DNA of 33,624 nucleotides, from assembly GCA_938017825.1 (NCBI GenBank), contig CALIJE010000118.1, positions 1-33,624 of the forward strand, written 5' to 3'. The translations under genes were made by a program, and so were the position numbers. Positions within the stretch are counted from its first letter, which is position 1. Each line of letters opens with the position of its first letter. This stretch comes from an uncultured Flavobacteriaceae bacterium (GTDB lineage Bacteria > Bacteroidota > Bacteroidia > Flavobacteriales > Flavobacteriaceae). This document shows, one piece after another, positions 6,992-14,535 of this stretch. The notes under the pieces were generated by a model, which was given only the letters and a program-made list of their open reading frames with translations, did no database searches and was not told the DNA's origin.

Positions 6992-8110
6992 ATGGAATTA
7001 TTTGAGGAAGAATTACCAATATTTCCGCTATCCTATGCAGAAATCATGCAACGCCTTAGGCGTGTAGACCCAATTAAATACGGGGCAACGCGTAATTACC
7101 TAAATGGTGCTGTCAGCTATTTATCTCCTTATATTTCTAGAGGTGTGATTTCAACCAAATTGGTGCTTGCTGAAATACTAGGAAGAGGCTTTAAACCTGC
7201 TCAAATTGAGAAATTTATTCAAGAATTGGCATGGCGCGACTATTGGCAGCTGGTATGGATTGCGAAAGGAGATGCGATAAATCAAGATCTTAAACACCAA
7301 CAGAAACCTATTTCAAATAGACAAATTTCAAACGCAATTGTAGATGCAAAAACTGGGATTATTGCCATAGACACGGCTATTAGGAATTTTTATAAAACCG
7401 GCTATTTGCATAATCATATGCGAATGTACATCGCAGCAATTGCCTGTAATATGAGTCAGAGTCATTGGAAAGTTCCTGCGCAATGGATGTACTTTCATTT
7501 GTTAGATGCAGACTGGGCCAGCAATGCACTAAGTTGGCAATGGGTTGCAGGGGCTAATTCAAATAAAAAATATGTAGCCAACCAAGATAATATCAACAAG
7601 TATTGCGGAACCAACCAAAAAAAATCCTTCTTAGACATTCCGTACGAACAATTTGCAAGCCTTGACATACCCGAACATCTTAAAGAAACAAGCCCCTTAA
7701 ACCTCCAGACCGTATTGCCGAAACCTGAAGCTCTTCGAATAGATAAAAACTTGCCAAGCCATATCTACAATTTTTATAATGTGGACCCACTTTGGAAAAA
7801 GGATACTCCAGCAAACAGGATTCTATTGCTAGAACCTTCTCATTTTAAGCAATATCCTGTTTCACAAAAATCGATTGATTTTATCCTATCTATTTCAAAA
7901 GTGAACATTGAAAATATTCAAATTTATGTCGGAGAGTTTGAGACGCTTGTTGCTGATTATGAATTATTGAATGTGTTCTATAAAGAGCACCCACTAAACA
8001 ATCACTATAGCGGTATCAAAGAAGAAAGAGACTGGATGTTTGAGGTGAAGGGGTATTACCCTTCATTTTACTCTTTTTGGAAAAAATGTAAAAAACAATT
8101 ACGCTATTGA
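6992..8110 (+). CDS. Photolyase-type FAD-binding protein lacking the N-terminal antenna domain
   Basis: A 372-residue protein whose first 210 residues match the C-terminal FAD-binding domain of photolyases and cryptochromes. Landmarks are [10 protein letters not shown] (42-51), ELAWRDYW (78-85), [10 protein letters not shown] (136-145) and [13 protein letters not shown] (172-184). Aligned by hand to E. coli photolyase, the flavin-site residues Asp372, Asn378, Trp382 and Trp359 correspond to Asp172, Asn178, Trp182 and Trp159; no clear third Trp of the classic chain is visible. The usual N-terminal alpha/beta domain is absent. Instead residues about 275-372 form a C-terminal segment reading as beta-alpha-beta ([11 protein letters not shown], helix, IQIYVGEF). 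Its [11 protein letters not shown] echoes [12 protein letters not shown] in the N-terminal domain of the third operon protein. The ATG at 6992 has no Shine-Dalgarno sequence. Its stop overlaps the next start (TTGA). DNA repair or light sensing is inferred. Confidence 0.82.
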   Translation: MELFEEELPIFPLSYAEIMQRLRRVDPIKYGATRNYLNGAVSYLSPYISRGVISTKLVLAEILGRGFKPAQIEKFIQELAWRDYWQLVWIAKGDAINQDLKHQQKPISNRQISNAIVDAKTGIIAIDTAIRNFYKTGYLHNHMRMYIAAIACNMSQSHWKVPAQWMYFHLLDADWASNALSWQWVAGANSNKKYVANQDNINKYCGTNQKKSFLDIPYEQFASLDIPEHLKETSPLNLQTVLPKPEALRIDKNLPSHIYNFYNVDPLWKKDTPANRILLLEPSHFKQYPVSQKSIDFILSISKVNIENIQIYVGEFETLVADYELLNVFYKEHPLNNHYSGIKEERDWMFEVKGYYPSFYSFWKKCKKQLRY

Positions 8111-9564
8111 AAAAACAAGCCTTAAATATCGTTTGGCTAAAGCGTGATATACGGTCACAAGATCACGAACCCTTGTTAAAGGCAGAAAAAAGCGGTGAAA
8201 ACTATCTTATTATATACTTGTTTGAGCCCAGTCTAATTAACCATCCTGATACAAGTCTGAGGCATTTACAATTTGTATATCATTCTATCCTCGCACTGAA
8301 TAAAATCTTAGCAACTTATAATAGGCAAGTAACCCTATTTTATGGCGAGGCTCCCATGGTGTTCAACTACCTCAATGAGCGTTGCGATATCAAACATATT
8401 TTCAGCTATCGTGAAAGTGGCATACGAATAACTTGGGAACGCGATAAAGAAATTAAACAGTTTTGCACTGCACATAACATTACTTGGGAAGAATCGCAAC
8501 GCGATGGTATTTTACGCGGAATTAAAAACAGAAGCAACTGGAGTAAAAAATGGCATAAGGCCATGCACAATCCGATTATTCAAAATTCGTATTCAAAAGC
8601 CAAAGAACAAGCCTTAATCCATGGCTTTGTGCTTCCAAAAAAATTCAAAAATAAGCTAGACAACTATCCTGCTAACTTTCAGCCACCAGGAGAGTACAAT
8701 GCATGGCGGTACTTAAAATCGTTCGTGAACCAAAGAGGGTTTAACTATCAAAAACATATTTCTAAACCTGCTGCAAGCAGAATTTCCTGTAGCAGATTAT
8801 CCCCATATTTAGCATGGGGAAACATTAGTATTAAACAAGCCTTTCAATATGTTGGCACGCATCCTAACGGAACCAAAAATAGCCGTGCCTTTTCTGCCAT
8901 GCTCACCAGACTGCATTGGCATTGCCACTTTATTCAAAAATTTGAGGTTGAATGTGCCTACGAAACGGATTGTATCAACAGTGGCTATGAACTGTTACGA
9001 CATACCAAGAATGAAGCCTATATCGAGGCATGGAAAAACGGCAATACAGGCTACCCGTTAATTGATGCCTGCATGCGATCGGTTAGGCATACAGGTTGGC
9101 TGAACTTTAGAATGCGCGCAATGGTAGTTTCTTTCTTTGCCTTTAATTTGGACCAAGATTGGCGCGAGGGGGCGTATCATTTGGCAAGACAATTTTTAGA
9201 CTATGAACCCGGTATTCATTATCCCCAATTTCAAATGCAGGCTGGTACTACCGGAATTAACACCGTACGGTTATATAACCCTGTCAAAAATTCTCAAGAG
9301 CACGACCCGGATGGTACTTTTATTAGAAAATGGGTTCCAGAACTTGAAAAAATTCCCCTAAATCATATTCACGAACCCTGGAAAATGACATTCATAGAGC
9401 AAGGTTTTTACGGGCTTACCATTGGGGAAGACTATCCACACCCTATCGTAGATTTACAAGAAAGTTCGAGAAAAGCAAGAGCCAAAATATGGGGTCATAA
9501 AAAGCATCCTGCGGTACAAAAAGAAAAAAATAGGCTCTTAAGAACACATGTAAATCAACGATGA
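8107..9564 (+). CDS. Photolyase/cryptochrome family protein with atypical flavin pocket
   Basis: A 485-residue two-domain protein. An N-terminal alpha/beta photolyase domain (about 5-135, opening [13 protein letters not shown]) is followed by the helical FAD-binding domain (about 200-430). The latter includes [10 protein letters not shown] (229-238), RLHWHCHF (268-275), [11 protein letters not shown] (314-324), DWREG (351-355) and [13 protein letters not shown] (391-403). Where E. coli photolyase has Asp372, Asn378 and Trp382, this protein reads [14 protein letters not shown], giving Asp365, His371 and Phe375; Trp352 matches Trp359. The Asn beside flavin N5 and the first Trp of the electron chain are therefore replaced. 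The TTG start at 8107 overlaps the previous stop by 4 bases and is supported because the conserved IVWLKRD begins 7 residues later and no ATG is near. Whether it repairs CPDs, (6-4) products, or signals is open. Confidence 0.87.
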   Translation: MKKQALNIVWLKRDIRSQDHEPLLKAEKSGENYLIIYLFEPSLINHPDTSLRHLQFVYHSILALNKILATYNRQVTLFYGEAPMVFNYLNERCDIKHIFSYRESGIRITWERDKEIKQFCTAHNITWEESQRDGILRGIKNRSNWSKKWHKAMHNPIIQNSYSKAKEQALIHGFVLPKKFKNKLDNYPANFQPPGEYNAWRYLKSFVNQRGFNYQKHISKPAASRISCSRLSPYLAWGNISIKQAFQYVGTHPNGTKNSRAFSAMLTRLHWHCHFIQKFEVECAYETDCINSGYELLRHTKNEAYIEAWKNGNTGYPLIDACMRSVRHTGWLNFRMRAMVVSFFAFNLDQDWREGAYHLARQFLDYEPGIHYPQFQMQAGTTGINTVRLYNPVKNSQEHDPDGTFIRKWVPELEKIPLNHIHEPWKMTFIEQGFYGLTIGEDYPHPIVDLQESSRKARAKIWGHKKHPAVQKEKNRLLRTHVNQR

Positions 9565-9692
9565 GGAAAAAGCAATACCTTCCTAAAAAAGTATGCCTGG
9601 TTTGTGAGCGGCCATTTACTTGGCGTAAAAAATGGGCAAAAAATTGGGATGAAGTAAAGTATTGTAGCCTGCGCTGTAGAAAGAACAAATGA
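9561..9692 (+). CDS. DUF2256 small cysteine protein
   Basis: A 43-residue protein with two cysteine pairs, Cys12-x-x-Cys15 and Cys35-x-x-x-Cys39, flanking a basic, Trp-rich segment ([14 protein letters not shown]). This matches the DUF2256 family, small predicted zinc-ribbon-like proteins that recur beside cryptochrome/photolyase genes in marine bacteria. Its ATG overlaps the preceding stop (ATGA) and its TGA overlaps the next ATG in the same way, so it is translated as part of the operon between two photolyase-type genes. Function is unknown. Metal binding is inferred from the cysteines; a role as accessory or nucleic-acid-binding subunit of the flavoproteins is speculation. Confidence 0.85.
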   Translation: MRKKQYLPKKVCLVCERPFTWRKKWAKNWDEVKYCSLRCRKNK

Positions 9693-11176
9693 AAAGCACA
9701 AACCTCATATTTCCGCATCAATTATTTCAAGATTCTCCACTGTTCGACAGTAGTAGTTCTTACTATCTAGTTGAAGAATATTTATTCTTTAAACAGTACC
9801 CTTTTCACAAGCAAAAAATAGCTTTCCATAGAGCCTCTATGAAACAATACGCAGCTTTTCTTCGCAATGAAAAAAATATCGAAGCACATTATATTAATGC
9901 ACACGAAACTATTGCAGATGTAAGAATGCTCATCCCTTTTTTAAAAAAACAGGGGGTCACCCATATTAATTATATTGACCCTACAGACAATTGGCTTCAG
10001 AAAAGAATTGAAGAAGGATGTCTAGAAAATACTATTTCAACTCGTATTTTTGAGTCGCCTTTATTTTTAAACTCCAAGGAAGAACTGCGAGCATTCTTTA
10101 GAAAAGACAAAAAGAAATACCACCAAACATCCTTTTATACAGAACAGCGAAAAAAACGAAATATCCTTATTACGGTTGATGGAAAACCTGAAGGAGGTAA
10201 ATGGACTTTCGACTCGGAAAACAGAAAAAAATACCCTGCAAATAAGATTGCACCTGCAATTCAATACCCAGAATCAGACAGCTATTATGAAGAAGCAAAG
10301 CAGTATGTCGAAAGGTATTTTTCAACCCATTTGGGGAGCTTAACACCATACTCTTTATATCCCACAAATTTTAAAGCCACCGCATGGTGGTTGCAACAAT
10401 TTTTTGAACAGCGGTTCAATAATTTTGGAGCTTACGAAGATGCTATTGTTGCCGAAATTTCCATTTTAAACCATAGTGTTTTAAGTCCGATGCTGAATAC
10501 CGGGCTTGTTACCCCTTCTGAAGTCATAAATGCATGTTTAAGCTATGCCGCGGAGAACGAAATTCCCATAAATTCTACTGAAGGTTTTGTGCGCCAAATA
10601 ATTGGCTGGCGCGAGTTTATTCGAGGTATTTATGAAGCAAGAGGTACAGAAGAACGAACAAGAAATTTTTGGAATTTTAAAAAGAAAATTCCGCGTTCAT
10701 TTTACGATGGTACAACAGGAATTCCACCAATAGATAAAACCATAAAAAAAGTATTGAAAACAGGATACTGTCACCATATTGAGCGGCTTATGATCTTGGG
10801 CAATTTTATGTTACTATGTGAATTTGACCCTGATGATGTCTATAAATGGTTTATGGAGTTGTTCATTGATGCCTATGATTGGGTAATGGTCACAAATATT
10901 TACGGAATGAGCCAATTTGCCGATGGAGGCTTAATGGCTACCAAGCCTTATATCAGCGGGAGTAACTACCTTATGAAAATGAGTAATTACAAAAAAGGAG
11001 CGTGGCAAGCTACTTGGGATGGTCTGTTTTGGAGGTTTATGCATGTGCATCGCGACTTCTTTTTGGCTAACCCAAGATTGGGCATGCTTGTAAGAATGTT
11101 TGACAAAATGCCCAAGGAAAAGCAAGATGCCAATCTTGAAAATGCTCGTCTTTATATGAATAAGTTAAGCAACTAG
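9689..11176 (+). CDS. Bacterial (6-4)-photolyase/CryB-type protein without Fe-S cysteines
   Basis: A 495-residue protein of the prokaryotic cryptochrome/(6-4) photolyase group (PhrB/CryB, FeS-BCP). The N-terminal deoxyribodipyrimidine photolyase-related domain spans about 3-215 and the FAD domain about 225-490. Typical motifs are [10 protein letters not shown] (306-315), [11 protein letters not shown] (358-368), DAYDWVM (394-400) and GMSQFADGG (406-414). Classical members bind a 4Fe-4S cluster with four Cys: one just before the TGY.HHI.RLM helix and three after KPY.SG.NY. Here those stretches read TGIPPIDK (343-350) and [17 protein letters not shown] (432-448), with no Cys and a shorter loop. 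Cys361 and Cys377 are present but not at the expected sites. Last gene of the operon; its ATG overlaps the DUF2256 stop. Catalytic status is uncertain. Confidence 0.87.
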   Translation: MKSTNLIFPHQLFQDSPLFDSSSSYYLVEEYLFFKQYPFHKQKIAFHRASMKQYAAFLRNEKNIEAHYINAHETIADVRMLIPFLKKQGVTHINYIDPTDNWLQKRIEEGCLENTISTRIFESPLFLNSKEELRAFFRKDKKKYHQTSFYTEQRKKRNILITVDGKPEGGKWTFDSENRKKYPANKIAPAIQYPESDSYYEEAKQYVERYFSTHLGSLTPYSLYPTNFKATAWWLQQFFEQRFNNFGAYEDAIVAEISILNHSVLSPMLNTGLVTPSEVINACLSYAAENEIPINSTEGFVRQIIGWREFIRGIYEARGTEERTRNFWNFKKKIPRSFYDGTTGIPPIDKTIKKVLKTGYCHHIERLMILGNFMLLCEFDPDDVYKWFMELFIDAYDWVMVTNIYGMSQFADGGLMATKPYISGSNYLMKMSNYKKGAWQATWDGLFWRFMHVHRDFFLANPRLGMLVRMFDKMPKEKQDANLENARLYMNKLSN

Positions 11177-11206
11177 AAAATTCTGTGACCTTTACCTTGA
11201 AACGCA

Positions 11207-11232
11207 AAACCCCTCAATTTCTTGAAGGGTTT
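11207..11232. terminator. Bidirectional terminator between photolyase operon and tRNA
   Basis: AAACCCCTCAA and TTGAAGGGTTT form an 11-position stem with one mismatch around a TTTC loop. Read leftward it ends in TTTT and would terminate the tRNA transcript; read rightward it ends in GGGTTTATT, a weaker tail for the photolyase operon. Confidence 0.75.
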
Positions 11233-11245
11233 ATTGACATTGATG

Positions 11246-11319
11246 TGGTCCCACCTGGGCTCGAACCAGGGACCCCTTGATTATGAGTCAAGTGCTCTAA
11301 CCAGCTGAGCTATAGGACC
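11246..11319 (-). tRNA. tRNA with CAU anticodon, probably tRNA-Ile2
   Basis: On the minus strand 74 bases fold as a complete tRNA. The acceptor is GGTCCTA/TGGGACC, D stem GCTC/GAGC, anticodon stem CTTGA/TCAAG with loop CTCATAA, T stem CCTGG/CCAGG with loop TTCGAGC, and discriminator A. CCA is not encoded. Anticodon CAT could be elongator Met or Ile2 (lysidine-modified by TilS). The C4-G69 and C5-G68 pairs are those recognised by TilS in the E. coli Ile2 tRNA, which favours Ile. An initiator is unlikely because the anticodon stem lacks the three G-C pairs. Isotype is inferred; the tRNA itself is certain. Confidence 0.93.
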
Positions 11320-11376
11320 AATTTTTGGACTGCAATATTAGTGTTTATTTTTAAGGCCTACAAGACATGGCTTGAG

Positions 11377-11781
11377 CTATTCTTCAATTTCCTGACACAA
11401 TTCAACAAGCACCCCATTCGATGTCTTCGGATGCAAAAAAGCAACAAGTTTGTTGTCTGCACCTTTTTTTGGTTCATCGTTCAAGACCAAAAAACCCTCC
11501 GATTTTAATCGATCTATTTCTGCAACGATATCATCAACAGCAAATGCGATATGGTGCACCCCTTCTCCCTTCTTGGCCAAAAATTTAGCGATTGGGCCAT
11601 TTTCACTTGTTGTTTCAAGCAGTTCAATTTTGTTCGGTCCGGCTCTAAAGAAGGAAGTGCGAACACCTTCTGAAGCAACTTCCTCAATCTTATAGTGCGG
11701 AACGCCCAACAATTTTTCAAATAACAGATTCGAGGTTTCCAAATTTTGAACTGCAATACCAATATGTTCTATTTTGTTCAC
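11377..11781 (-). CDS. mce: Methylmalonyl-CoA epimerase
   Basis: A 134-residue glyoxalase/VOC-fold enzyme that interconverts (R)- and (S)-methylmalonyl-CoA in the propionate-succinate route. It has the two beta-alpha-beta-beta-beta modules of the family, with metal-ligand candidates His6 (KIEHIGIAV), Glu53 (KIELLE), His76/His77 (GEGVHHIAF) and Glu127 (VLVEL). Length is as expected. The start is GTG at 11781; no in-frame ATG lies upstream before a stop, and the conserved N-terminus begins at once. It is divergent from rbfA, with a candidate promoter and palindrome in the gap. Confidence 0.92.
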   Translation of the reverse strand: MNKIEHIGIAVQNLETSNLLFEKLLGVPHYKIEEVASEGVRTSFFRAGPNKIELLETTSENGPIAKFLAKKGEGVHHIAFAVDDIVAEIDRLKSEGFLVLNDEPKKGADNKLVAFLHPKTSNGVLVELCQEIEE

Positions 11782-11824
11782 TTGTGCTGAATTTGTTTCT
11801 GCATCCTTACTACTGCAGATGCTT

Positions 11825-11845
11825 CGTATTTATTACAAAAATACG
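11825..11845. repeat. Inverted repeat over the mce promoter
   Basis: CGTATTT (11825-11831) and AAATACG (11839-11845) are perfect 7-base arms with a 7-base spacer. They overlap the candidate minus-strand -7 box, as an operator would. Confidence 0.35.
11836..11843 (-). promoter_or_regulatory. Candidate -7 promoter box of mce
   Basis: The minus strand reads TATTTTTG, a match to TAnnTTTG, 55 bases upstream of the GTG start of mce. The -33 element is not clear. Confidence 0.45.
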
Positions 11846-11857
11846 GAGATTACTACG

Positions 11858-11865
11858 TACTTTTG
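11858..11865 (+). promoter_or_regulatory. Candidate -7 promoter box of rbfA
   Basis: TACTTTTG matches TAnnTTTG and ends 4 bases before the rbfA ATG at 11870. Transcription would start at or next to the start codon, implying a leaderless mRNA. Confidence 0.6.
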
Positions 11866-11869
11866 CCCA

Positions 11870-12262
11870 ATGGAAACACAACGACAAAAGAAGATTGGAG
11901 GGGTCATCCAAAAAGATATCGTAGATATCTTGCAACGGGCAGCCATTGATGGTGGCATGCGCGGTACAATTATTTCAGTTTCCAAAGTTGTCGTTACCAC
12001 AGATTTGTCTATTGCGAAAGTGTACCTGAGCATTTTTCCCAATAAGGAAGCTGACACATTGATGGAAGGTATCAAATCTAACCAGCCACTCATTAAACAC
12101 GAGTTGGCACAACGCACTAAACACCAATTACGGCGGGTGCCCGAATTGTTGTTCTTTTTAGATGATTCGTTGGACTATATCGAGAACATCGAAAAATCCT
12201 TGAAGGGGGAGGAAAACCCCATTATAGACAGAGACTTGCTCCCCAAACGAAAAAAATCCTAA
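11870..12262 (+). CDS. rbfA: 30S ribosome-binding factor A
   Basis: A 130-residue RbfA, a KH-fold protein that helps mature the 30S subunit and process 16S rRNA. Recognisable are the N-terminal helix (METQRQKKIGGVIQKDI), the VSKVVVTTDLSIAKVYLSI strand pair and RVPELLFFLDDSLDY near the end. The frame is open 32 codons further upstream, but the family N-terminus begins at the ATG at 11870, and a promoter box sits immediately before it, so I choose that start. It precedes an FtsX-like permease by 7 bases, a frequent pairing in Flavobacteriia. Confidence 0.93.
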   Translation: METQRQKKIGGVIQKDIVDILQRAAIDGGMRGTIISVSKVVVTTDLSIAKVYLSIFPNKEADTLMEGIKSNQPLIKHELAQRTKHQLRRVPELLFFLDDSLDYIENIEKSLKGEENPIIDRDLLPKRKKS

Positions 12263-12269
12263 TTACCGT

Positions 12270-13472
12270 TTGAACTTTTCGCTCTACATCGCCAAGCGCT
12301 ATCTAAAATCTAAAAGCAGCCAGAACGCGGTAAACGTCATCAATTTCATTACATTTTTGGTTATTGTTATCGGCTCTGCGGCGCTATTTATAGTACTTTC
12401 GGGATTTGACGGTCTCAAATCATTCAGTCTTTCCTTTAGCAATACTTTTGATCCCGATCTCAAGGCAATGCCGGCCACGGGTAAGTTTTTCTCTGTTTCA
12501 GAAGAACAAGAAAATGCTTTGAGCAACGTATCAGGTGTGGCTTCATATTCTAAGGAATTGGAAGAAAAAGTCTACCTCACCCACAAAGACAGGAGCCATG
12601 TAGCCTATATTAAAGGTGTTGACCAAAATTACAATCTGGTTACAGGGGTAGACAGTACGATTAGGTACGGAAATTGGACTATTGACGAGGTACAAGGGGT
12701 GGCGGGAATTGAAATTTCAAGGTTGCTCGGTATAACGATAAATGAATTTAGAAATCCGCTCCAAATTTTAGCCCCAAAAGCCGGAAAAGGATCCATTAAC
12801 CAGGAAACCAAGCCCTATAATGACATGCCCATCGTACTCAGCGGAGTATATGCCGTAGAGGAGAATCTGGATAAAAAATACGTCTTTGCGCAGCTACCTT
12901 TGGTGCAGCAATTTTTAGAGCGAGAAAACACACAGGTTTCTGGCATTAATTTTAAGCTCAGTAATGAAAAGGCGCCCGAACTCATTCGCAAAGAAATAAA
13001 AGAGGTGCTTGGCAATGCGATCATCCTAAAAAACAGACAAGAACAAAACAGTTCGCTACATCGTATGTTGAATACGGAAAATATGGTTACCTACTTGATT
13101 TTTACATTGGTATTGATTATCGCGGTCTTCAATTTGGTAGGCGCCTTGTTCATGATGATATTAGACAAAAGACAAAACCTAAAGACCCTCTATGATGTTG
13201 GGGCAACGATAAAGGACCTAAGACAGGTATTTTTTGTTCAAGGCTTATTGCTAACCTTCCTCGGAGGTTTGATCGGCGTTATCATTGGAGCTTTGCTCAT
13301 TGGTTCGCAATTGGCTTTTAGTTGGTTCAAGATTACGCCGACCTTGGCGTATCCGGTAGACTTTCAAGTGGTGAATATTCTTATTGTCCTCGCAACCATA
13401 TTCGTTTTGGGAGCTATTGCGGCAAAAATTGCCAGCAGCATAATCAACAAAAAACTGATTACGACAACCTAG
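12270..13472 (+). CDS. FtsX-like ABC transporter permease (LolC/LolE type)
   Basis: A 400-residue inner-membrane protein with TM1 near 22-45, a large periplasmic domain (about 50-265) and three more membrane helices (about 270-295, 315-345, 365-390): the MacB/FtsX permease layout. The opening FSLYIAKRYLKSKSSQNAVNVI is typical of lipoprotein-releasing permeases, so it may be part of a Lol-type system delivering lipoproteins to the outer membrane. No ATPase gene is adjacent. The start is TTG at 12270, 7 bases after the rbfA stop; the conserved N-terminus begins right there. Confidence 0.85.
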   Translation: MNFSLYIAKRYLKSKSSQNAVNVINFITFLVIVIGSAALFIVLSGFDGLKSFSLSFSNTFDPDLKAMPATGKFFSVSEEQENALSNVSGVASYSKELEEKVYLTHKDRSHVAYIKGVDQNYNLVTGVDSTIRYGNWTIDEVQGVAGIEISRLLGITINEFRNPLQILAPKAGKGSINQETKPYNDMPIVLSGVYAVEENLDKKYVFAQLPLVQQFLERENTQVSGINFKLSNEKAPELIRKEIKEVLGNAIILKNRQEQNSSLHRMLNTENMVTYLIFTLVLIIAVFNLVGALFMMILDKRQNLKTLYDVGATIKDLRQVFFVQGLLLTFLGGLIGVIIGALLIGSQLAFSWFKITPTLAYPVDFQVVNILIVLATIFVLGAIAAKIASSIINKKLITTT

Positions 13473-13498
13473 GTCGCTGAATGATTCGTGCCAAGCGA

Positions 13499-14494
13499 CT
13501 AAAGGCTGAATTGATGGTCGCCAAATTTTTCGAGCACCTCCTCAAAAGCCGCAAAAACATCTTCTGAGGCGTCGCTGGTTACCATCTTCATTCGGTAGGG
13601 CTTAAAATTTGGAATGCCTTTAAAGTAGTTCGTATAATGTCTGCGTGTTTCAAAAACACCTAAAATCTCGCCCTTCCAGTCAATAGACATCTGCAAATGC
13701 CTTTTTGCTGCATTCACACGCTCTTCCATAGTAGGCGGGGTTAAATGGGTTCCTGTTTCGAAGAAATGTTTTACTTGTCTAAAAAACCAGGGATTTCCAA
13801 TACTGGCCCGACCAATCATAGCCCCATCAAGGCCATATTCATCGCGCATTTTCATGGCCGCTTCCGGGCTGTCAATATCACCGTTCCCGAAAACCGGAAT
13901 ATGCATTCGAGGATTGTTCTTTACTTCCGCAATGGGTTTCCAATCTGCATTGCCCTTATACATTTGGGCACGTGTACGGCCGTGAATCGCAATCGATTTG
14001 CAGCCGACGTCTTGCAAGCGCTCTGCAACCTCAACAATTTTTATCGAATTTTCATCCCAGCCCAATCGCGTTTTTACCGTTACCGGAAGTTTGGTGTGTT
14101 CGACCATTGCTTTGGTCAAGGAAACCATCAAATCTATATCTTTCAAAATTCCCGCACCCGCCCCCTTGCTGACCACTTTTTTCACCGGACAGCCAAAATT
14201 AATATCAATAATATCAGGCTTTGAGGCTTCCACGATTTCAACGGAACGAAGCATTGAATCTAAATTGGCTCCAAAAATCTGAATCCCCACTGGGCGCTCC
14301 TTTTCATAAATATCAAGTTTCATGACGCTTTTGGCAGCATCACGAATCAACCCTTCGGAGGAAATAAATTCAGTATATACAACATCTGCCCCTTGTTCTT
14401 TGCAAAGCGCACGAAATGGTGGGTCGCTCACATCCTCCATGGGAGCGAGCAACAGCGGGAAATCTGGAAGTTGTATGTCACCTATTTTTGGCAT
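13499..14494 (-). CDS. dusB: tRNA-dihydrouridine synthase B
   Basis: A 331-residue FMN enzyme of the Dus family that reduces specific uridines in the tRNA D-loop. The TIM barrel begins with LLLAPMEDVSDPPFR (14-28), and the active site is INFGCPVKKVVSKGAGA with catalytic Cys102. Later landmarks are KTRLGWDE, the IHGRTRAQMYKG segment that binds FMN phosphate, and GNGDI. Length fits DusB. ATG at 14494. Convergent with the FtsX-like permease, 26 bases apart. Confidence 0.93.
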   Translation of the reverse strand: MPKIGDIQLPDFPLLLAPMEDVSDPPFRALCKEQGADVVYTEFISSEGLIRDAAKSVMKLDIYEKERPVGIQIFGANLDSMLRSVEIVEASKPDIIDINFGCPVKKVVSKGAGAGILKDIDLMVSLTKAMVEHTKLPVTVKTRLGWDENSIKIVEVAERLQDVGCKSIAIHGRTRAQMYKGNADWKPIAEVKNNPRMHIPVFGNGDIDSPEAAMKMRDEYGLDGAMIGRASIGNPWFFRQVKHFFETGTHLTPPTMEERVNAAKRHLQMSIDWKGEILGVFETRRHYTNYFKGIPNFKPYRMKMVTSDASEDVFAAFEEVLEKFGDHQFSL

Positions 14495-14535
14495 TCTTTT
14501 TCCTATGTTTTTCGGGACGGCAAATTTAAGGAAAT

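Noticed and set aside
6547-11320. Attachment-site duplication of the tRNA 3' end at the left edge of the photolyase segment
   Set aside because: No copy of the tRNA-end sequence (TGGTCCCACC) was found in 6547-6991, and there is no integrase gene. An integrative element cannot be supported.
11774-11869. Upstream extension of rbfA beginning MFTCAEF
   Set aside because: The extra 32 residues are not part of RbfA, overlap the start of mce on the other strand, and lie upstream of the promoter box next to the ATG at 11870.
13473-13499. GTCGCT/AGCGAC hairpin between the FtsX-like permease and dusB as a bidirectional terminator
   Set aside because: Six-base arms with a 15-base loop and no T-run on either strand; probably chance.
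13745-14224. 159-residue plus-strand frame opposite dusB
   Set aside because: It is an antisense shadow of the well-supported dusB, with no recognisable features of its own.
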